Shown one piece after another: positions 17,882 through 25,511 of a stretch of DNA of 64,000 nt. The position numbers and the translations under genes are program-made. The notes under the pieces are model-generated. The model did not search any database, had not been told where the DNA came from, and saw only the letters and a program-made list of their open reading frames with translations. The stretch's first letter is position 1. Every line of letters begins with the position of its first letter. Origin of the DNA: Streptomyces sp. NRRL F-2580 (GTDB lineage Bacteria > Actinomycetota > Actinomycetes > Streptomycetales > Streptomycetaceae); the NCBI RefSeq assembly GCF_000720115.1, contig NZ_JOIR01000001.1:248001-312000 (forward strand), in the 5' to 3' direction.

Positions 17882-18735
17882 CCAGGCCGGCCAGGCCGCC
17901 GGGCCCCCGCCGCTCCCGAATCCGGGGCGTGGTGGGGGCCCGGTGGTGTGACGGGCGCTACCACGTGACCATCGTCATCTACCGCGAAGGGCGCGAACGC
18001 TGGCACATTGGACATCATGACTGCCGACAGCGCCACCCCGACCGCCCCCGCCCTGGACCTCGTCCGCACCGGAGGCCCCAAGGACGACTCCTCGTGGCTG
18101 GAGCACGTCCTCGGCTGGACCCTCGTGGTCGTCGTCGCCATGTTCGTCACCCAGGTCGGCTGGCTGTAACCGGCTCCTCGCGGGGGGTCGGCCGGGGGAG
18201 CGGGCAGCCCCTCGGGGCTGAAGGTCACGCAGGGCAGCCCCTCGATGCAGCCGCTGAACCGCGTCAGGTACAAGGTGACGTCGCCGCGCAGGTCGAGGGA
18301 GTCGGCGGCGAGCCCGTACTCGCTCCCGCCGTCCCGGGTGCGCAGCCGGTCGTCGCGCAGCGAAGCCGCCCGCATCCGCAGCACCAGTACCTTGAGCGGC
18401 CCGTCCACCGTGGGCACCTCGGCCGTACCCGCGAGCGCGAAGCCCTGCGGTGCGAAGAACGAGGCGGTGACCGTCGGGGGACCAGCGGTCCGCCCCAGAA
18501 CGGCCGGGTCCGGCGCGAGGCGCGCAGCCGCCGCCGGGGTCACGGCTCCGGCGGCGGCCGCGCCGCACGACTGGAAGCACTTCCCGCCGTCCAGGCTGAC
18601 GTCTAGCTGCATGCCCTTGAGCCTGAAGTTGCCGCCGGTCGCGGACCAGGCGTGCGACTTCACGCCGACCACCTCGATGGTCCCGGCCTGGAGGCCGTCC
18701 GGTGCGCAGGGGAAGTGCTGCCATACTTCGGGCAC
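17686..18735 (-). CDS. Doubtful or degenerate hypothetical protein, antisense to two genes in its 3' half
   Basis: The frame from the GTG at 18735 has good Streptomyces codon bias down to about 18175 (segments such as NFRLKGMQLDVSLDGGKCFQ and DLRGDVTLYLTRFSGCIEG), which looks like a real beta-rich protein of about 190 residues with paired cysteines. Beyond that it runs antisense through the small gene at 18017-18169 and into the SPW gene before a stop at 17686, with no further gene-like character. No signal peptide precedes the start. It may be a gene that has lost its proper ends, or carry a frameshift near 18175. The product is unrecognised. Confidence 0.35.
   Translation of the reverse strand: MPEVWQHFPCAPDGLQAGTIEVVGVKSHAWSATGGNFRLKGMQLDVSLDGGKCFQSCGAAAAGAVTPAAAARLAPDPAVLGRTAGPPTVTASFFAPQGFALAGTAEVPTVDGPLKVLVLRMRAASLRDDRLRTRDGGSEYGLAADSLDLRGDVTLYLTRFSGCIEGLPCVTFSPEGLPAPPADPPRGAGYSQPTWVTNMATTTTRVQPRTCSSHEESSLGPPVRTRSRAGAVGVALSAVMMSNVPAFAPFAVDDDGHVVAPVTPPGPHHAPDSGAAGARRPGRPGQMRVSRLRPAMAAIARPRQRATTPVITLLTTVRVVSISPAMTHGAMIVHAPSATAVQAIAWVRS
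18017..18169 (+). CDS. Small single-pass membrane protein (50 aa)
   Basis: A 50-residue frame with an acidic, proline-rich N-terminus, the segment GGPKDDSSWLEHVLGW and a C-terminal membrane helix (TLVVVVAMFVTQVGWL). The hydrophobic block with a charged lead is typical of conserved Streptomyces small membrane proteins. The ATG at 18017 has only a weak ribosome site, so it may be a short-leader transcript. It is too short for default gene finders. Function unknown. Confidence 0.6.
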   Translation: MTADSATPTAPALDLVRTGGPKDDSSWLEHVLGWTLVVVVAMFVTQVGWL

Positions 18736-18764
18736 GTTGTGGCAGTTCGAGGCTAGGGCTGAAT

Positions 18765-19535
18765 TTGAATAATAGTCAACAGCGCGGTACGACCGAGCGT
18801 TCGCAGGTTCGCCGGGCCGAACTCATGGGAATCGGACGTAAGTTGTTCGCCGACACCTCCTACGACGCACTCTCCATGGACGACATCGCCAAGCACGCGG
18901 GCGTCGCCAAGGGCTTGATCTACTACTACTTCAAGAGCAAGCGCGGCTACTACCTCGCCATCGTCGAGGAGTCGGTCGCCGAGCTCGTTGCCCGCGCCGG
19001 TGGCGAGACGGATCTCCCTAACGCGGAGCGCGTCCGCCGCACCGTCGACGGATACCTGCACTACGCCGAGCACCACCGGGCGGCCTACCGCACCATCGTC
19101 ACCGGCGGCGTCGGCTCCGACGCCGAGGTGCTCGCCATCCGCGACGCCGTCCGGGAGGAGCTGGTCGCCACCATCGCCGAAGGCGCGTACGGGCACCGCT
19201 CCCTCCCGCCGGTCGCCCGGCTCGCCCTCGTCGGCTGGCTCTCCGCCGTGGAAGGGATCACCCTGGAGTGGATCAGCGGGCTTGGCGGGGCTGGTGGGGG
19301 TGATGGACTCGGTGGGGGTGGTGGGTCCGGTGGGTCCGGTGGGGCTGGTGGGTCCGCCGCGTCCGCCGTCTCGGAACCGCCCGATCGTGCCGAGCTCGGG
19401 GCCCTGCTGGTGCGCCAGCTGCGCGCGACGCTGACGGTGATCGAGGAGTTCGTCCCGGAGTGTCCGGCACCTCCCCTTACCGAAGGACCGTTCGGTCAGC
19501 GTGATGATCTTGCCCCGGTGACGGGAAGCTCCTGA
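18765..19535 (+). CDS. TetR-family transcriptional regulator with Gly-rich insertion
   Basis: The N-terminal helix-turn-helix is clear: YDALSMDDIAKHAGVAKGLI followed by YYYFKSKRGYYLAIVEE. The C-terminal ligand-binding domain (about residues 75-256) is interrupted near residues 172-205 by a Gly/Ser-rich stretch (GLGGAGGGDGLGGGGGSGG and more) encoded by degenerate GGTGGG repeats. I prefer the TTG at 18765; a GTG at 18702 is in frame but would add 21 unlike residues. It lies 147 bases upstream of, and in line with, an acyl-CoA dehydrogenase, so it probably controls fatty-acid or short-chain acyl-CoA degradation. The ligand is likely an acyl-CoA, by analogy only. Confidence 0.85.
   Translation: MNNSQQRGTTERSQVRRAELMGIGRKLFADTSYDALSMDDIAKHAGVAKGLIYYYFKSKRGYYLAIVEESVAELVARAGGETDLPNAERVRRTVDGYLHYAEHHRAAYRTIVTGGVGSDAEVLAIRDAVREELVATIAEGAYGHRSLPPVARLALVGWLSAVEGITLEWISGLGGAGGGDGLGGGGGSGGSGGAGGSAASAVSEPPDRAELGALLVRQLRATLTVIEEFVPECPAPPLTEGPFGQRDDLAPVTGSS
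19479..19496 (+). promoter_or_regulatory. Possible TetR operator in the 3' end of the regulator gene
   Basis: ACCGAA (19479-19484) and TTCGGT (19491-19496) form an inverted repeat with a 6-base centre, which also contains GACCG-TT-CGGTC. TetR operators often look like this. It lies about 190 bases before the acyl-CoA dehydrogenase start but inside the coding region, so it could be chance. Confidence 0.25.
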
Positions 19536-19682
19536 TCGGGCATACTCAAGCCGCCGCAGCCGCTGAACAGCCCATTCCGTGATCCGGGAGGGCACCATCG
19601 GCTGTGAGAGCACCGAGACCCGGCGTCGCGTCCCACACCTCACGCGTCGCCGCCGTGCCCGACCAGGGAGGAGAGCGCCGCC

Positions 19683-20855
19683 ATGACAGACCGCGCCCCG
19701 CAGCCGGTGGACCGTCAGCTGCCCACCGAGGAGTCCCGCGACCTCCTCGCCCTCGTACGCGAGATCGCCCAGCGGGAGATCCGCCCCAGGGCTGCCGAGG
19801 AAGAGGACTCGGGGAGGTTCCCCCGCGAGGTCTTCACCCTGCTGTCCGAGGCGGGCCTGCTCGGCCTCCCGTACCCCGGCGAGCACGGCGGCGGCGAGCA
19901 GCCGTACGAGGTGTACCTCCAGGTCCTGGAGGAGCTGGCCGCGGCCCGCCTGACCGTCGGCCTCGGCGTCAGTGTGCACTCCCTGGCCTGCCACGGCCTC
20001 GCCGGCTACGGCACCAAGGAGCAGCAGGGCGCGCACCTGCCCGCGATGCTCGGCGGCGGCCTGCTGGGCGCCTACTGCCTCTCCGAGCCGGCCGCCGGCT
20101 CCGACGCCGCCTCGCTCGCCACCAAGGCGGTGCGCGACGGCGATGAGTGGGTCATCACCGGTACCAAGGCCTGGATCACCCACGGTGGGGTCGCCGACTT
20201 CTACACCGTCCTGGCGCGGACGGGCGCCGAGGGCCCCAAGGGCATCACCGCCTTCCTGGTCCCCGGGGACGCGGAGGGCCTCACGGCGGCCGTGCCCGAG
20301 AAGAAGATGGGCATGAAGGGCTCGCCCACCGCCCAGCTGCACTTCGACGGCGTACGGGTGCCGGACGCGCGCCGCATCGGCGAGGAGGGGCAGGGCTTCA
20401 CCATCGCCCTGGCCGCACTGGACGCGGGACGCCTCGGCATCGCCGCCTGCGCGATCGGCGTGGCCCAGGCCGCCCTGGACGAGGCGCTCGCGTACGCCCT
20501 GGACCGCAAGCAGTTCGGGCACCCGATCGCCGACTTCCAGGGGCTGCGCTTCATGCTGGCCGACATGGCCACCAAGATCGAGGCGGGCCGGGCGCTGTAC
20601 CTCGCGGCGGCGCGGCTGCGGGACACGGGCAAGCCGTTCTCGCGCCAGGCGGCGATGGCCAAGCTGTTCTGCACGGACGCGGCGATGGCCGTCACCACGG
20701 ACGCCGTGCAGGTCCTCGGCGGCTACGGGTACACCGCGGACTTCCCCGTCGAGCGACTGATGCGCGAGGCGAAGGTGCTCCAGATCGTGGAGGGCACCAA
20801 CCAGATCCAGCGCATGGTCATCGCCCGTCACCTGGCGGGGCCGGAGACCCGCTGA
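19683..20855 (+). CDS. Acyl-CoA dehydrogenase
   Basis: FAD enzyme that makes the alpha,beta double bond of acyl-CoA, passing electrons to ETF. The 390-residue protein has the family order: N-terminal helices, the FAD/substrate segment AYCLSEPAAGSDAASLAT, WITHGGVADFYTVLART, RKQFGHPIADFQGLRF and the C-terminal QVLGGYGYTADFPVERLMRE. VEGTNQIQRMVIARHL contains the Glu at the position of the catalytic base. GGGAGGAGAGC precedes the ATG. Length and motifs are those of short/medium-chain or branched-chain enzymes; chain length cannot be decided. It is probably under the TetR regulator just upstream. Confidence 0.93.
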   Translation: MTDRAPQPVDRQLPTEESRDLLALVREIAQREIRPRAAEEEDSGRFPREVFTLLSEAGLLGLPYPGEHGGGEQPYEVYLQVLEELAAARLTVGLGVSVHSLACHGLAGYGTKEQQGAHLPAMLGGGLLGAYCLSEPAAGSDAASLATKAVRDGDEWVITGTKAWITHGGVADFYTVLARTGAEGPKGITAFLVPGDAEGLTAAVPEKKMGMKGSPTAQLHFDGVRVPDARRIGEEGQGFTIALAALDAGRLGIAACAIGVAQAALDEALAYALDRKQFGHPIADFQGLRFMLADMATKIEAGRALYLAAARLRDTGKPFSRQAAMAKLFCTDAAMAVTTDAVQVLGGYGYTADFPVERLMREAKVLQIVEGTNQIQRMVIARHLAGPETR

Positions 20856-20905
20856 CGGGAGCCCTGGGGGCGAGGGCCGGGGCCGGGGGCCGGGGTCGCG
20901 GTGGG

Positions 20906-21196
20906 CTAGTACAGCCCGCTGCTGGTCGTCGGCCAGACCGGGGAGGACGTGAGCCGGGACCACTCCGGGTCGCGCCGTCCGGGCAGCGTGCGGCCGGCAT
21001 CGGCCCACCGGGCCAGCAGATCGCGGTAGATCGGCGGGTCCGGCGTCTGCTGTTGTGGCTCGCGGTGGTCGCGGTGGTCGCGGTGGTCGCGGTGGTCGCG
21101 GGGGTCGCGCTGGTCCCGCTGCTGCTGAACCGATTCTTCGAAACCCGGCGGCGTCGGCCGACGCCTTCGGCCGGTTGAAGCCTGAAGCATGGTCAT
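20906..21196 (-). CDS. Small hypothetical protein with Asp-His-Arg repeats
   Basis: A 96-residue, highly charged protein. It has a basic N-terminus (TGRRRRPTPPGFEESVQQQ), a tract of HRD tripeptides (RDQRDPRDHRDHRDHRDHRE, about residues 30-46) and a C-terminal domain with PPIYRDLLARWADAGRTLPG and WSRLTSS that looks folded and conserved. The repeat tract is encoded by a 9-bp tandem repeat. ATG at 21196 or 21190. I do not recognise a family. The neighbouring acyl-CoA dehydrogenase gene is convergent and ends 50 bases away. Confidence 0.65.
   Translation of the reverse strand: MTMLQASTGRRRRPTPPGFEESVQQQRDQRDPRDHRDHRDHRDHREPQQQTPDPPIYRDLLARWADAGRTLPGRRDPEWSRLTSSPVWPTTSSGLY
21061..21114. repeat. 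9-bp tandem repeat inside the DHR protein gene
   Basis: Four exact copies of CGCGGTGGT (21061-21096) are followed by two variants, CGCGGGGGT and CGCGCTGGT. On the minus strand the units encode Asp-His-Arg. Copy number is a likely source of strain variation. Confidence 0.9.
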
Positions 21197-21577
21197 GCAC
21201 GGCCAACGCGGGAGCGGAGGGCCGGGTAATCGCCCCCGGGGTGCGGGTATCCGTTCGAGCCGTCCCCGGGGGCGGTGGTGGGCTTCGGGGGCGGGCTTCA
21301 GGGGCGGGCTCCGGGGGCGGGCTCCGGGGCAGGTGGGGGTTTCCCGTCGGTCCCATCGTCCTTCCGTGTCGGGCCGGTCCCTCAAGGGCGCTCCTTCGTC
21401 GCGTCGCTTCGCGATGGCCTTCGGCCACCCTTGACCGACCGACCCGCCACGGAAACACGAAGACAGCCGGGAAACCCCCAGAAGGACGGGCCGGGTCCCT
21501 TCTTTCAGGGGCGGCCCCGTCGGTGAGTTCCGGGCGAGGGTCCCGGTGCGCACTACATCGCTACGTGCTCCCCACAC

Positions 21578-21775
21578 GTCTCAGCGTCTGCCAGCCGTCT
21601 TGGGCTGGGCATAGGCCGCGATCAATCGCTACGCGCTTCGCTGGTCTCAGCGTCTGCCGACCGTCTTGGGTCGGACATGGGCCGCCACCGATCACTACGG
21701 GCTCCCCGCGTCTCAGCGGCTGTCGCCCGTCCTGGGCTGGGCACAGGCCGTCGCCCAATCCAGCCTCGCCGGCGT
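21578..21775. repeat. Three degenerate 66-bp tandem repeats
   Basis: Units begin with GTCTCAGCG at 21578, 21644 and 21710, each followed by a CTGCC-like segment, GTCTTGGG or GTCCTGGG, a GGCCG core and ATC-CTACG. Spacing is exactly 66 bases in both steps. Divergence of 15-25 percent by eye suggests an old array. Confidence 0.75.
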
Positions 21776-21813
21776 TTGAGGCGCGGGGGTCCGGGGGCGG
21801 CGCCCCCCGGCAG
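21756..21813. repeat. Dispersed Streptomyces intergenic repeat, copy A
   Basis: Contains AATCCAGCCTCGCCGGCGTT and TGAGGCGCGGGGGTCC followed by a GGGGGCGGCGCCCCCC palindrome. The same core, CCAGCC-CCGGCGTTTGAG, recurs twice in inverted orientation at 43752-43898. It is a half element without its partner arm. Confidence 0.75.
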
Positions 21814-21945
21814 CGGAGCCCGCAGGCTGTCCACGGGCCGGTCAGAGATCACGGCGCGGAGCCCGCAGGCTGTCCACGGGCCGGTCATGGCTCAGGGCGC
21901 GGAGCCGCAGGCTGTCCACGGGCCGGTCAGAGATCACGGCGTGGT
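21813..21945. repeat. Three 42-43-bp tandem repeats
   Basis: The core GCAGGCTGTCCACGGGCCGG occurs at 21822, 21865 and 21907, each followed by TCAGAGATCACGG or TCATGGCTCAGGG and preceded by CGGAGCC. Identity is nearly complete between copies, so this array is younger than the 66-bp array beside it. Confidence 0.9.
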
Positions 21946-22054
21946 GTGCCGGTGTGTCAGAGCGTGCCAGAAGGGTGGTCCCCGGCGGGGTTTCTGACGT
22001 ACCGTCATATCCGCCTGAGCCGCCCCCCGAAGCCCGCCGTCCAGGAGGTCCGCC

Positions 22055-23188
22055 ATGTCCGTCGACCGGCCCGTCGCCCTCGACGAGTACCCCATCCACC
22101 AGGCCCCCTTGTCGATGAAGCACCTCGTCAGCGGCGACCGCAACGCCTACGACCGCTGCATCTTCCACGTCTTCGACCACGCGGGCCGCGCCGTCCTCAT
22201 CCTCGGGCTCGGCGTCTACCCCAACGCCGGGGTCATCGACGCCTACGCCACCCTCCGCATCGGCGACGAGCTCCTCGCCGTCCGGGCCTCCGACGCCCTC
22301 ACCGACGATCGGATGAGTCTGTCCGTGGGGCCCCTGTCCATCACCGTCGACGTTCCGCTCAAGCGGCTCACGCTCCGCTGCACGGCGGACCCGGAAGATC
22401 CGGACGGGCTCTCGTACGACGTCACCTGGACCGCGGAGTTCCCCGCCGTCTGGGAACCCCACCACATCCAGCGGCGCGGCGACCGCCTCATGCTCGAGGG
22501 GCGCCGCTTCGTCCAGGCCGGCGGCGTGAGCGGGGTCATCCGGGCGAAGGGGGAGGAGTTCGTCCTCACGCCGGGGGAGTGGACCGGTACCCGTGACCGG
22601 AGTTGGGGGGTGCGGCCGATCCCCGGTGAGGAGGGTGGCCGCGCCGGCGATGAGCACCGGCCCGAGGGGTTTCACTGGCTCTGGATACCGGTCCGCTTCG
22701 AGGACCGGTTCGTGATGGTCATCGCCCAGGAGGACGCCGACGGGCACCGCACCCTCAACGAAGCCGTGCAGGTCTTCCCCGAGGGCAGCGGCCGCCATGA
22801 CGTCCAGCTCGGCTGGCCGCACACCGAGATCGGATACCGGCCGGGCAGTCGGCACCCCGAGAGGGCGGTCGTCCACCTCAGCGATCCGTCCCGCAAGCCC
22901 CTCGAACTCGGTGTGGAGATCCTCAACAGTTCGCCGCTGGCCGTCGGCGCCGGCTACCCGCCCGCCGGCGACTGGCAGCACGGCACCTGGCAGGGCCGCG
23001 GCTGGACCGACCGCCGGGTCTACGACCTGTCCGACCCCGCGGCCCACCCGATGGCCGCCTTCGGGGTCACCGACCACTCGGCCCGCTTCACCCTCGACGG
23101 GCAGACCGGGCACGGCATCTTCGAGCACGGCAGCTTCGGGCGCCACGACCCGAGCGGTTTCGCCGACTACTCCTCCGTCGCCCAGTAG
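22055..23188 (+). CDS. Conserved hypothetical protein, beta-rich, paired with a phosphotransferase
   Basis: A 377-residue soluble protein without signal or membrane segments. It is rich in beta strands with conserved Trp/His/Arg (GFHWLWIPVRFEDRFVMV, RSWGVRPIP, HGIFEHGSFGRHDPSGF), resembling the AttH/lipocalin-like DUF7064/7065 group found next to ACAD10-type phosphotransferases in actinobacteria. It lies 14 bases before such a gene, so the two form an operon. The reaction is unknown; a role with hydroxy-acids or hydrophobic ligands is inferred only. CCAGGAGGTCC precedes the ATG at 22055. Confidence 0.8.
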   Translation: MSVDRPVALDEYPIHQAPLSMKHLVSGDRNAYDRCIFHVFDHAGRAVLILGLGVYPNAGVIDAYATLRIGDELLAVRASDALTDDRMSLSVGPLSITVDVPLKRLTLRCTADPEDPDGLSYDVTWTAEFPAVWEPHHIQRRGDRLMLEGRRFVQAGGVSGVIRAKGEEFVLTPGEWTGTRDRSWGVRPIPGEEGGRAGDEHRPEGFHWLWIPVRFEDRFVMVIAQEDADGHRTLNEAVQVFPEGSGRHDVQLGWPHTEIGYRPGSRHPERAVVHLSDPSRKPLELGVEILNSSPLAVGAGYPPAGDWQHGTWQGRGWTDRRVYDLSDPAAHPMAAFGVTDHSARFTLDGQTGHGIFEHGSFGRHDPSGFADYSSVAQ

Positions 23189-23202
23189 AAAGGGGACCGA
23201 CC

Positions 23203-24294
23203 ATGGCCGACGCACCACGTCCGCGTACCTCCACCCGGGAGCCCGAGGAGCTCGGGCGGCGCCTCGCCGCCTGGCTGGACGCCAGGCTCCCCGGCGCGAA
23301 GGTCACCGGCGTCTCCGTCCCCGGGTCCAACGGGATGTCCAGCGAGACCCTGCTGTTCGACGTAGAGCACCCCGACACCCCCCTGCGTGCCTGCGCGTTG
23401 AGGCTCGCCGCCGACCCGGCCGCCTACACCGTCTTCCCGACGTACGACATGCCGCGCCAGCACCGGGTGATGCGTCTGGTCGCCGAGCACACGGACCTGC
23501 CCGTCCCGCGGGTGCAGTGGCTGGAGGAGGACCCGGGGCCGCTGGGGGCGCCGTTCTTCGTGATGGCCCGCGCCGAGGGCCGCGTCCCGCCCGATGTGAT
23601 GCCTTACACCTACGAGGGCAACTGGCTGCACGCCGCCACCGATGCCGAGCGCGCCGCGCTGCAGGAGGCGACCATCTCGCTGCTGGCCCGCCTGCACGAC
23701 CAGTTCCCGGCCAAGGAGGCCGAGTTCCTCCTCCCCGAAGGCGAGGGCACCCCCCTGCGGCGGCACGTGGACGCCCAACGCGCGTACTACGCCTGGGTGG
23801 TGGCCGGACTCGCCCCCTCCCCGCTCATCGAGCGGGCGTTCGCCCGCCTGGAGGAGCTGTGGCCGGCGGACGAGGGCCCCGCGGTCCTCAACTGGGGCGA
23901 CGCCCGCATCGGCAACGTCATCTACGACGGCTTCACGCCGGTGGCCGTACTGGACTGGGAGATGGCCGCCTACGCGCCCCGCGAGGTGGACCTGGGCTGG
24001 AGCGTCTACCTCCACCGCTTCTTCCAGGACCTGACGGTGAGCTTCGGACAGCCCGGCCTGCCGGACTTCCTGCGCCGCGCGGACCTGGAGCGCCGGTACA
24101 CCGAACTCACCGGGCACACCCCGCGGGACATGGAGTTCCACACTCTCTACGCCGCCCTGCGGCACGCCATCGTGATGCTGCGCATCGCCTACCGGCAGGC
24201 GCACTTCGGGGAGGTCGAGATCCCGGCGGACCCGGACAGCCTGATCCTGCACCACGCCAGCCTGGCCGCCATGGTGCAGGGAACGTACTGGTAG
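23203..24294 (+). CDS. Phosphotransferase family protein (APH/ACAD10-like kinase)
   Basis: A 363-residue protein with the aminoglycoside-phosphotransferase fold: GSNGMSSETLLFDV as the glycine-rich strand, LNWGDARIGNVIYDG as Brenner's loop (catalytic Asp kept, the usual His-Gly-Asp being Trp-Gly-Asp) and AVLDWEMAAYAPREVDLGW as the metal-binding loop. ACAD10-like members phosphorylate hydroxyacyl-CoA or related alcohols rather than antibiotics. Its operon partner upstream is a beta-rich hypothetical. AAAGGGGACC precedes the ATG. Resistance function is unlikely given the context. Confidence 0.85.
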   Translation: MADAPRPRTSTREPEELGRRLAAWLDARLPGAKVTGVSVPGSNGMSSETLLFDVEHPDTPLRACALRLAADPAAYTVFPTYDMPRQHRVMRLVAEHTDLPVPRVQWLEEDPGPLGAPFFVMARAEGRVPPDVMPYTYEGNWLHAATDAERAALQEATISLLARLHDQFPAKEAEFLLPEGEGTPLRRHVDAQRAYYAWVVAGLAPSPLIERAFARLEELWPADEGPAVLNWGDARIGNVIYDGFTPVAVLDWEMAAYAPREVDLGWSVYLHRFFQDLTVSFGQPGLPDFLRRADLERRYTELTGHTPRDMEFHTLYAALRHAIVMLRIAYRQAHFGEVEIPADPDSLILHHASLAAMVQGTYW

Positions 24295-24319
24295 GGACGC
24301 CGGGACGCCCGGGCGGTCG

Positions 24320-24796
24320 TCAGGCCGCCTGGGCGTGCTGCTGCCGCGTCTGCGCCTGCGGGCGGGGGAGCACCGGGCTCACCACGCGGACCGGACGCGA
24401 GCCCGGGCCACCCACGTGCGAGAAGGGCTGCGTCCGCCAGTCCAGGCCCTGGGGCAGGGTCGTCGACAGGACGACGGCACCGGGGGCCTCCACCGGCTGG
24501 ATCATGCCGACGCTGGGCAGCGCGTCCGTGGCCGGCCGCCCGGTGCCCGCGCACACCGTGAGTCCGAAGGGGTTCCACGGGGTCAGGCAGAGCGCGTGCT
24601 GAGGCAGGTACTCCTCGTCCGCGACGAGGGCGATCGACTGGCCGCAGTCGGGGCAGATCGCGTGGTGGATCTCGAATCCGTCGAGGTCGTCGGGGTATTC
24701 GGCGTATTCGGCGTCCACCGAGTACGTGCCGTCCCCGGAATCGAGCGGTTCGAGGGGCTCCGGTTCGGTGCGACCGGCGCGCTTGGTGTTCAGCAT
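24320..24796 (-). CDS. Hypothetical protein with a lone CPDCG motif
   Basis: A 158-residue acidic protein (YAEYPDDLDGFEIHHAICPDC shows a Cys-x2-Cys motif with HH nearby) and no membrane segment. The rest is proline/valine-rich with no recognised fold. The ATG at 24796 follows GGGGGAG at seven bases; longer frames to 24886 are rejected because they lack a ribosome site. The C-terminus ends in a Gln/Ala tail. It stands alone, convergent with the phosphotransferase gene. A zinc site is possible but would need a second pair of ligands. Confidence 0.7.
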   Translation of the reverse strand: MLNTKRAGRTEPEPLEPLDSGDGTYSVDAEYAEYPDDLDGFEIHHAICPDCGQSIALVADEEYLPQHALCLTPWNPFGLTVCAGTGRPATDALPSVGMIQPVEAPGAVVLSTTLPQGLDWRTQPFSHVGGPGSRPVRVVSPVLPRPQAQTRQQHAQAA

Positions 24797-25004
24797 GGAT
24801 GTACTCCCCCTTGGGTGGGCCGGGCGGGCAGGTTCTGCGGCCTCGGCCACAGCAAGCAATTCCCGTCGAGCGTCACGAGTAACCACAACAGACCGGCCGG
24901 GGCCTGCATACCCCTGTGGCCTTCGTCACATGCCTGGCGCAGATGCCTCCAGTGGGCGGACACCACTGGGCCTGGAGTGCCCTTGGGCCTTAAGTTGAGC
25001 GGCT

Positions 25005-25454
25005 ATGAGCGCAATGGAGGAGCTGGACCGCCAGATCGTGGATCTGCTCGTACGGGACGGGCGGATGAGCTACACGGATCTGGGCAAGGCCACGGGACTG
25101 TCCACGTCGGCAGTCCATCAGCGAGTACGCCGTCTGGAACAGCGAGGGGTGATCCGCGGGTACGCGGCGGTCGTCGACCCGGAGGCCGTCGGCCTGCCGC
25201 TGACGGCGTTCATCTCGGTCAAGCCCTTCGACCCGAGTGCCCCGGACGACATCGCGGACCGGCTGGCCGGGGTCCCCGAGATCGAGGCCTGCCACAGCGT
25301 CGCCGGCGACGAGAACTACATCCTCAAGGTGCGCGTCGCCACCCCCCTGGAGCTCGAGGACCTCTTGGGCCGCCTGCGCGCCCTCGCCCACGTCTCGACG
25401 CGTACGACGGTCGTCCTCTCGACCCCCTACGAGGCCCGCCCGCCCCGCGTGTAG
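25005..25454 (+). CDS. Lrp/AsnC-family transcriptional regulator
   Basis: A 149-residue regulator: N-terminal winged helix-turn-helix (LDRQIVDLLVRDGRMSYTDL, GKATGLSTSAVHQRVRRLEQ RGVIRGY) and a C-terminal RAM/ACT domain (GDENYILKVRVATPLELEDL). Such proteins sense amino acids as dimers or octamers. It lies 57 bases before an amidohydrolase gene on the same strand and may be cotranscribed with it. The ATG at 25005 is near the presumed promoter with little ribosome site, so the transcript could be nearly leaderless; an ATG at 25014 is the alternative start. Confidence 0.92.
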   Translation: MSAMEELDRQIVDLLVRDGRMSYTDLGKATGLSTSAVHQRVRRLEQRGVIRGYAAVVDPEAVGLPLTAFISVKPFDPSAPDDIADRLAGVPEIEACHSVAGDENYILKVRVATPLELEDLLGRLRALAHVSTRTTVVLSTPYEARPPRV

Positions 25455-25511
25455 GCCCTGCGGGGGACCCGGCGTTCGGACGGGGCGGGGCGACGCGGGA
25501 CACTGGTCGGC

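Larger units (their letters stand above)
21197..22054. other. Gene-free, repeat-rich intergenic region
   Basis: I see no gene in 858 bases. Reading frames here have poor codon bias and are broken by low-complexity DNA. The stretch holds a GGGGCGGGCTCC run (about 21290-21335), a 66-bp tandem repeat (three copies), one dispersed TTTGAGGCGC-type element and a 42-bp tandem repeat (three copies). The promoter of the gene at 22055 must be in the last 100 bases. Confidence 0.7.

Noticed and set aside
21578..21945. CRISPR array
   Set aside because: Repeats are directly abutting, long and without unique spacers, and no cas genes are near.
21189..22596. Long plus-strand frame through the repeat region
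   Set aside because: It passes through tandem repeats and the start of the gene at 22055 in another frame, with no gene-like codon bias.
23203..24294. Aminoglycoside resistance kinase
   Set aside because: Overall layout fits ACAD10-like phosphotransferases and the partner gene is not a resistance gene.
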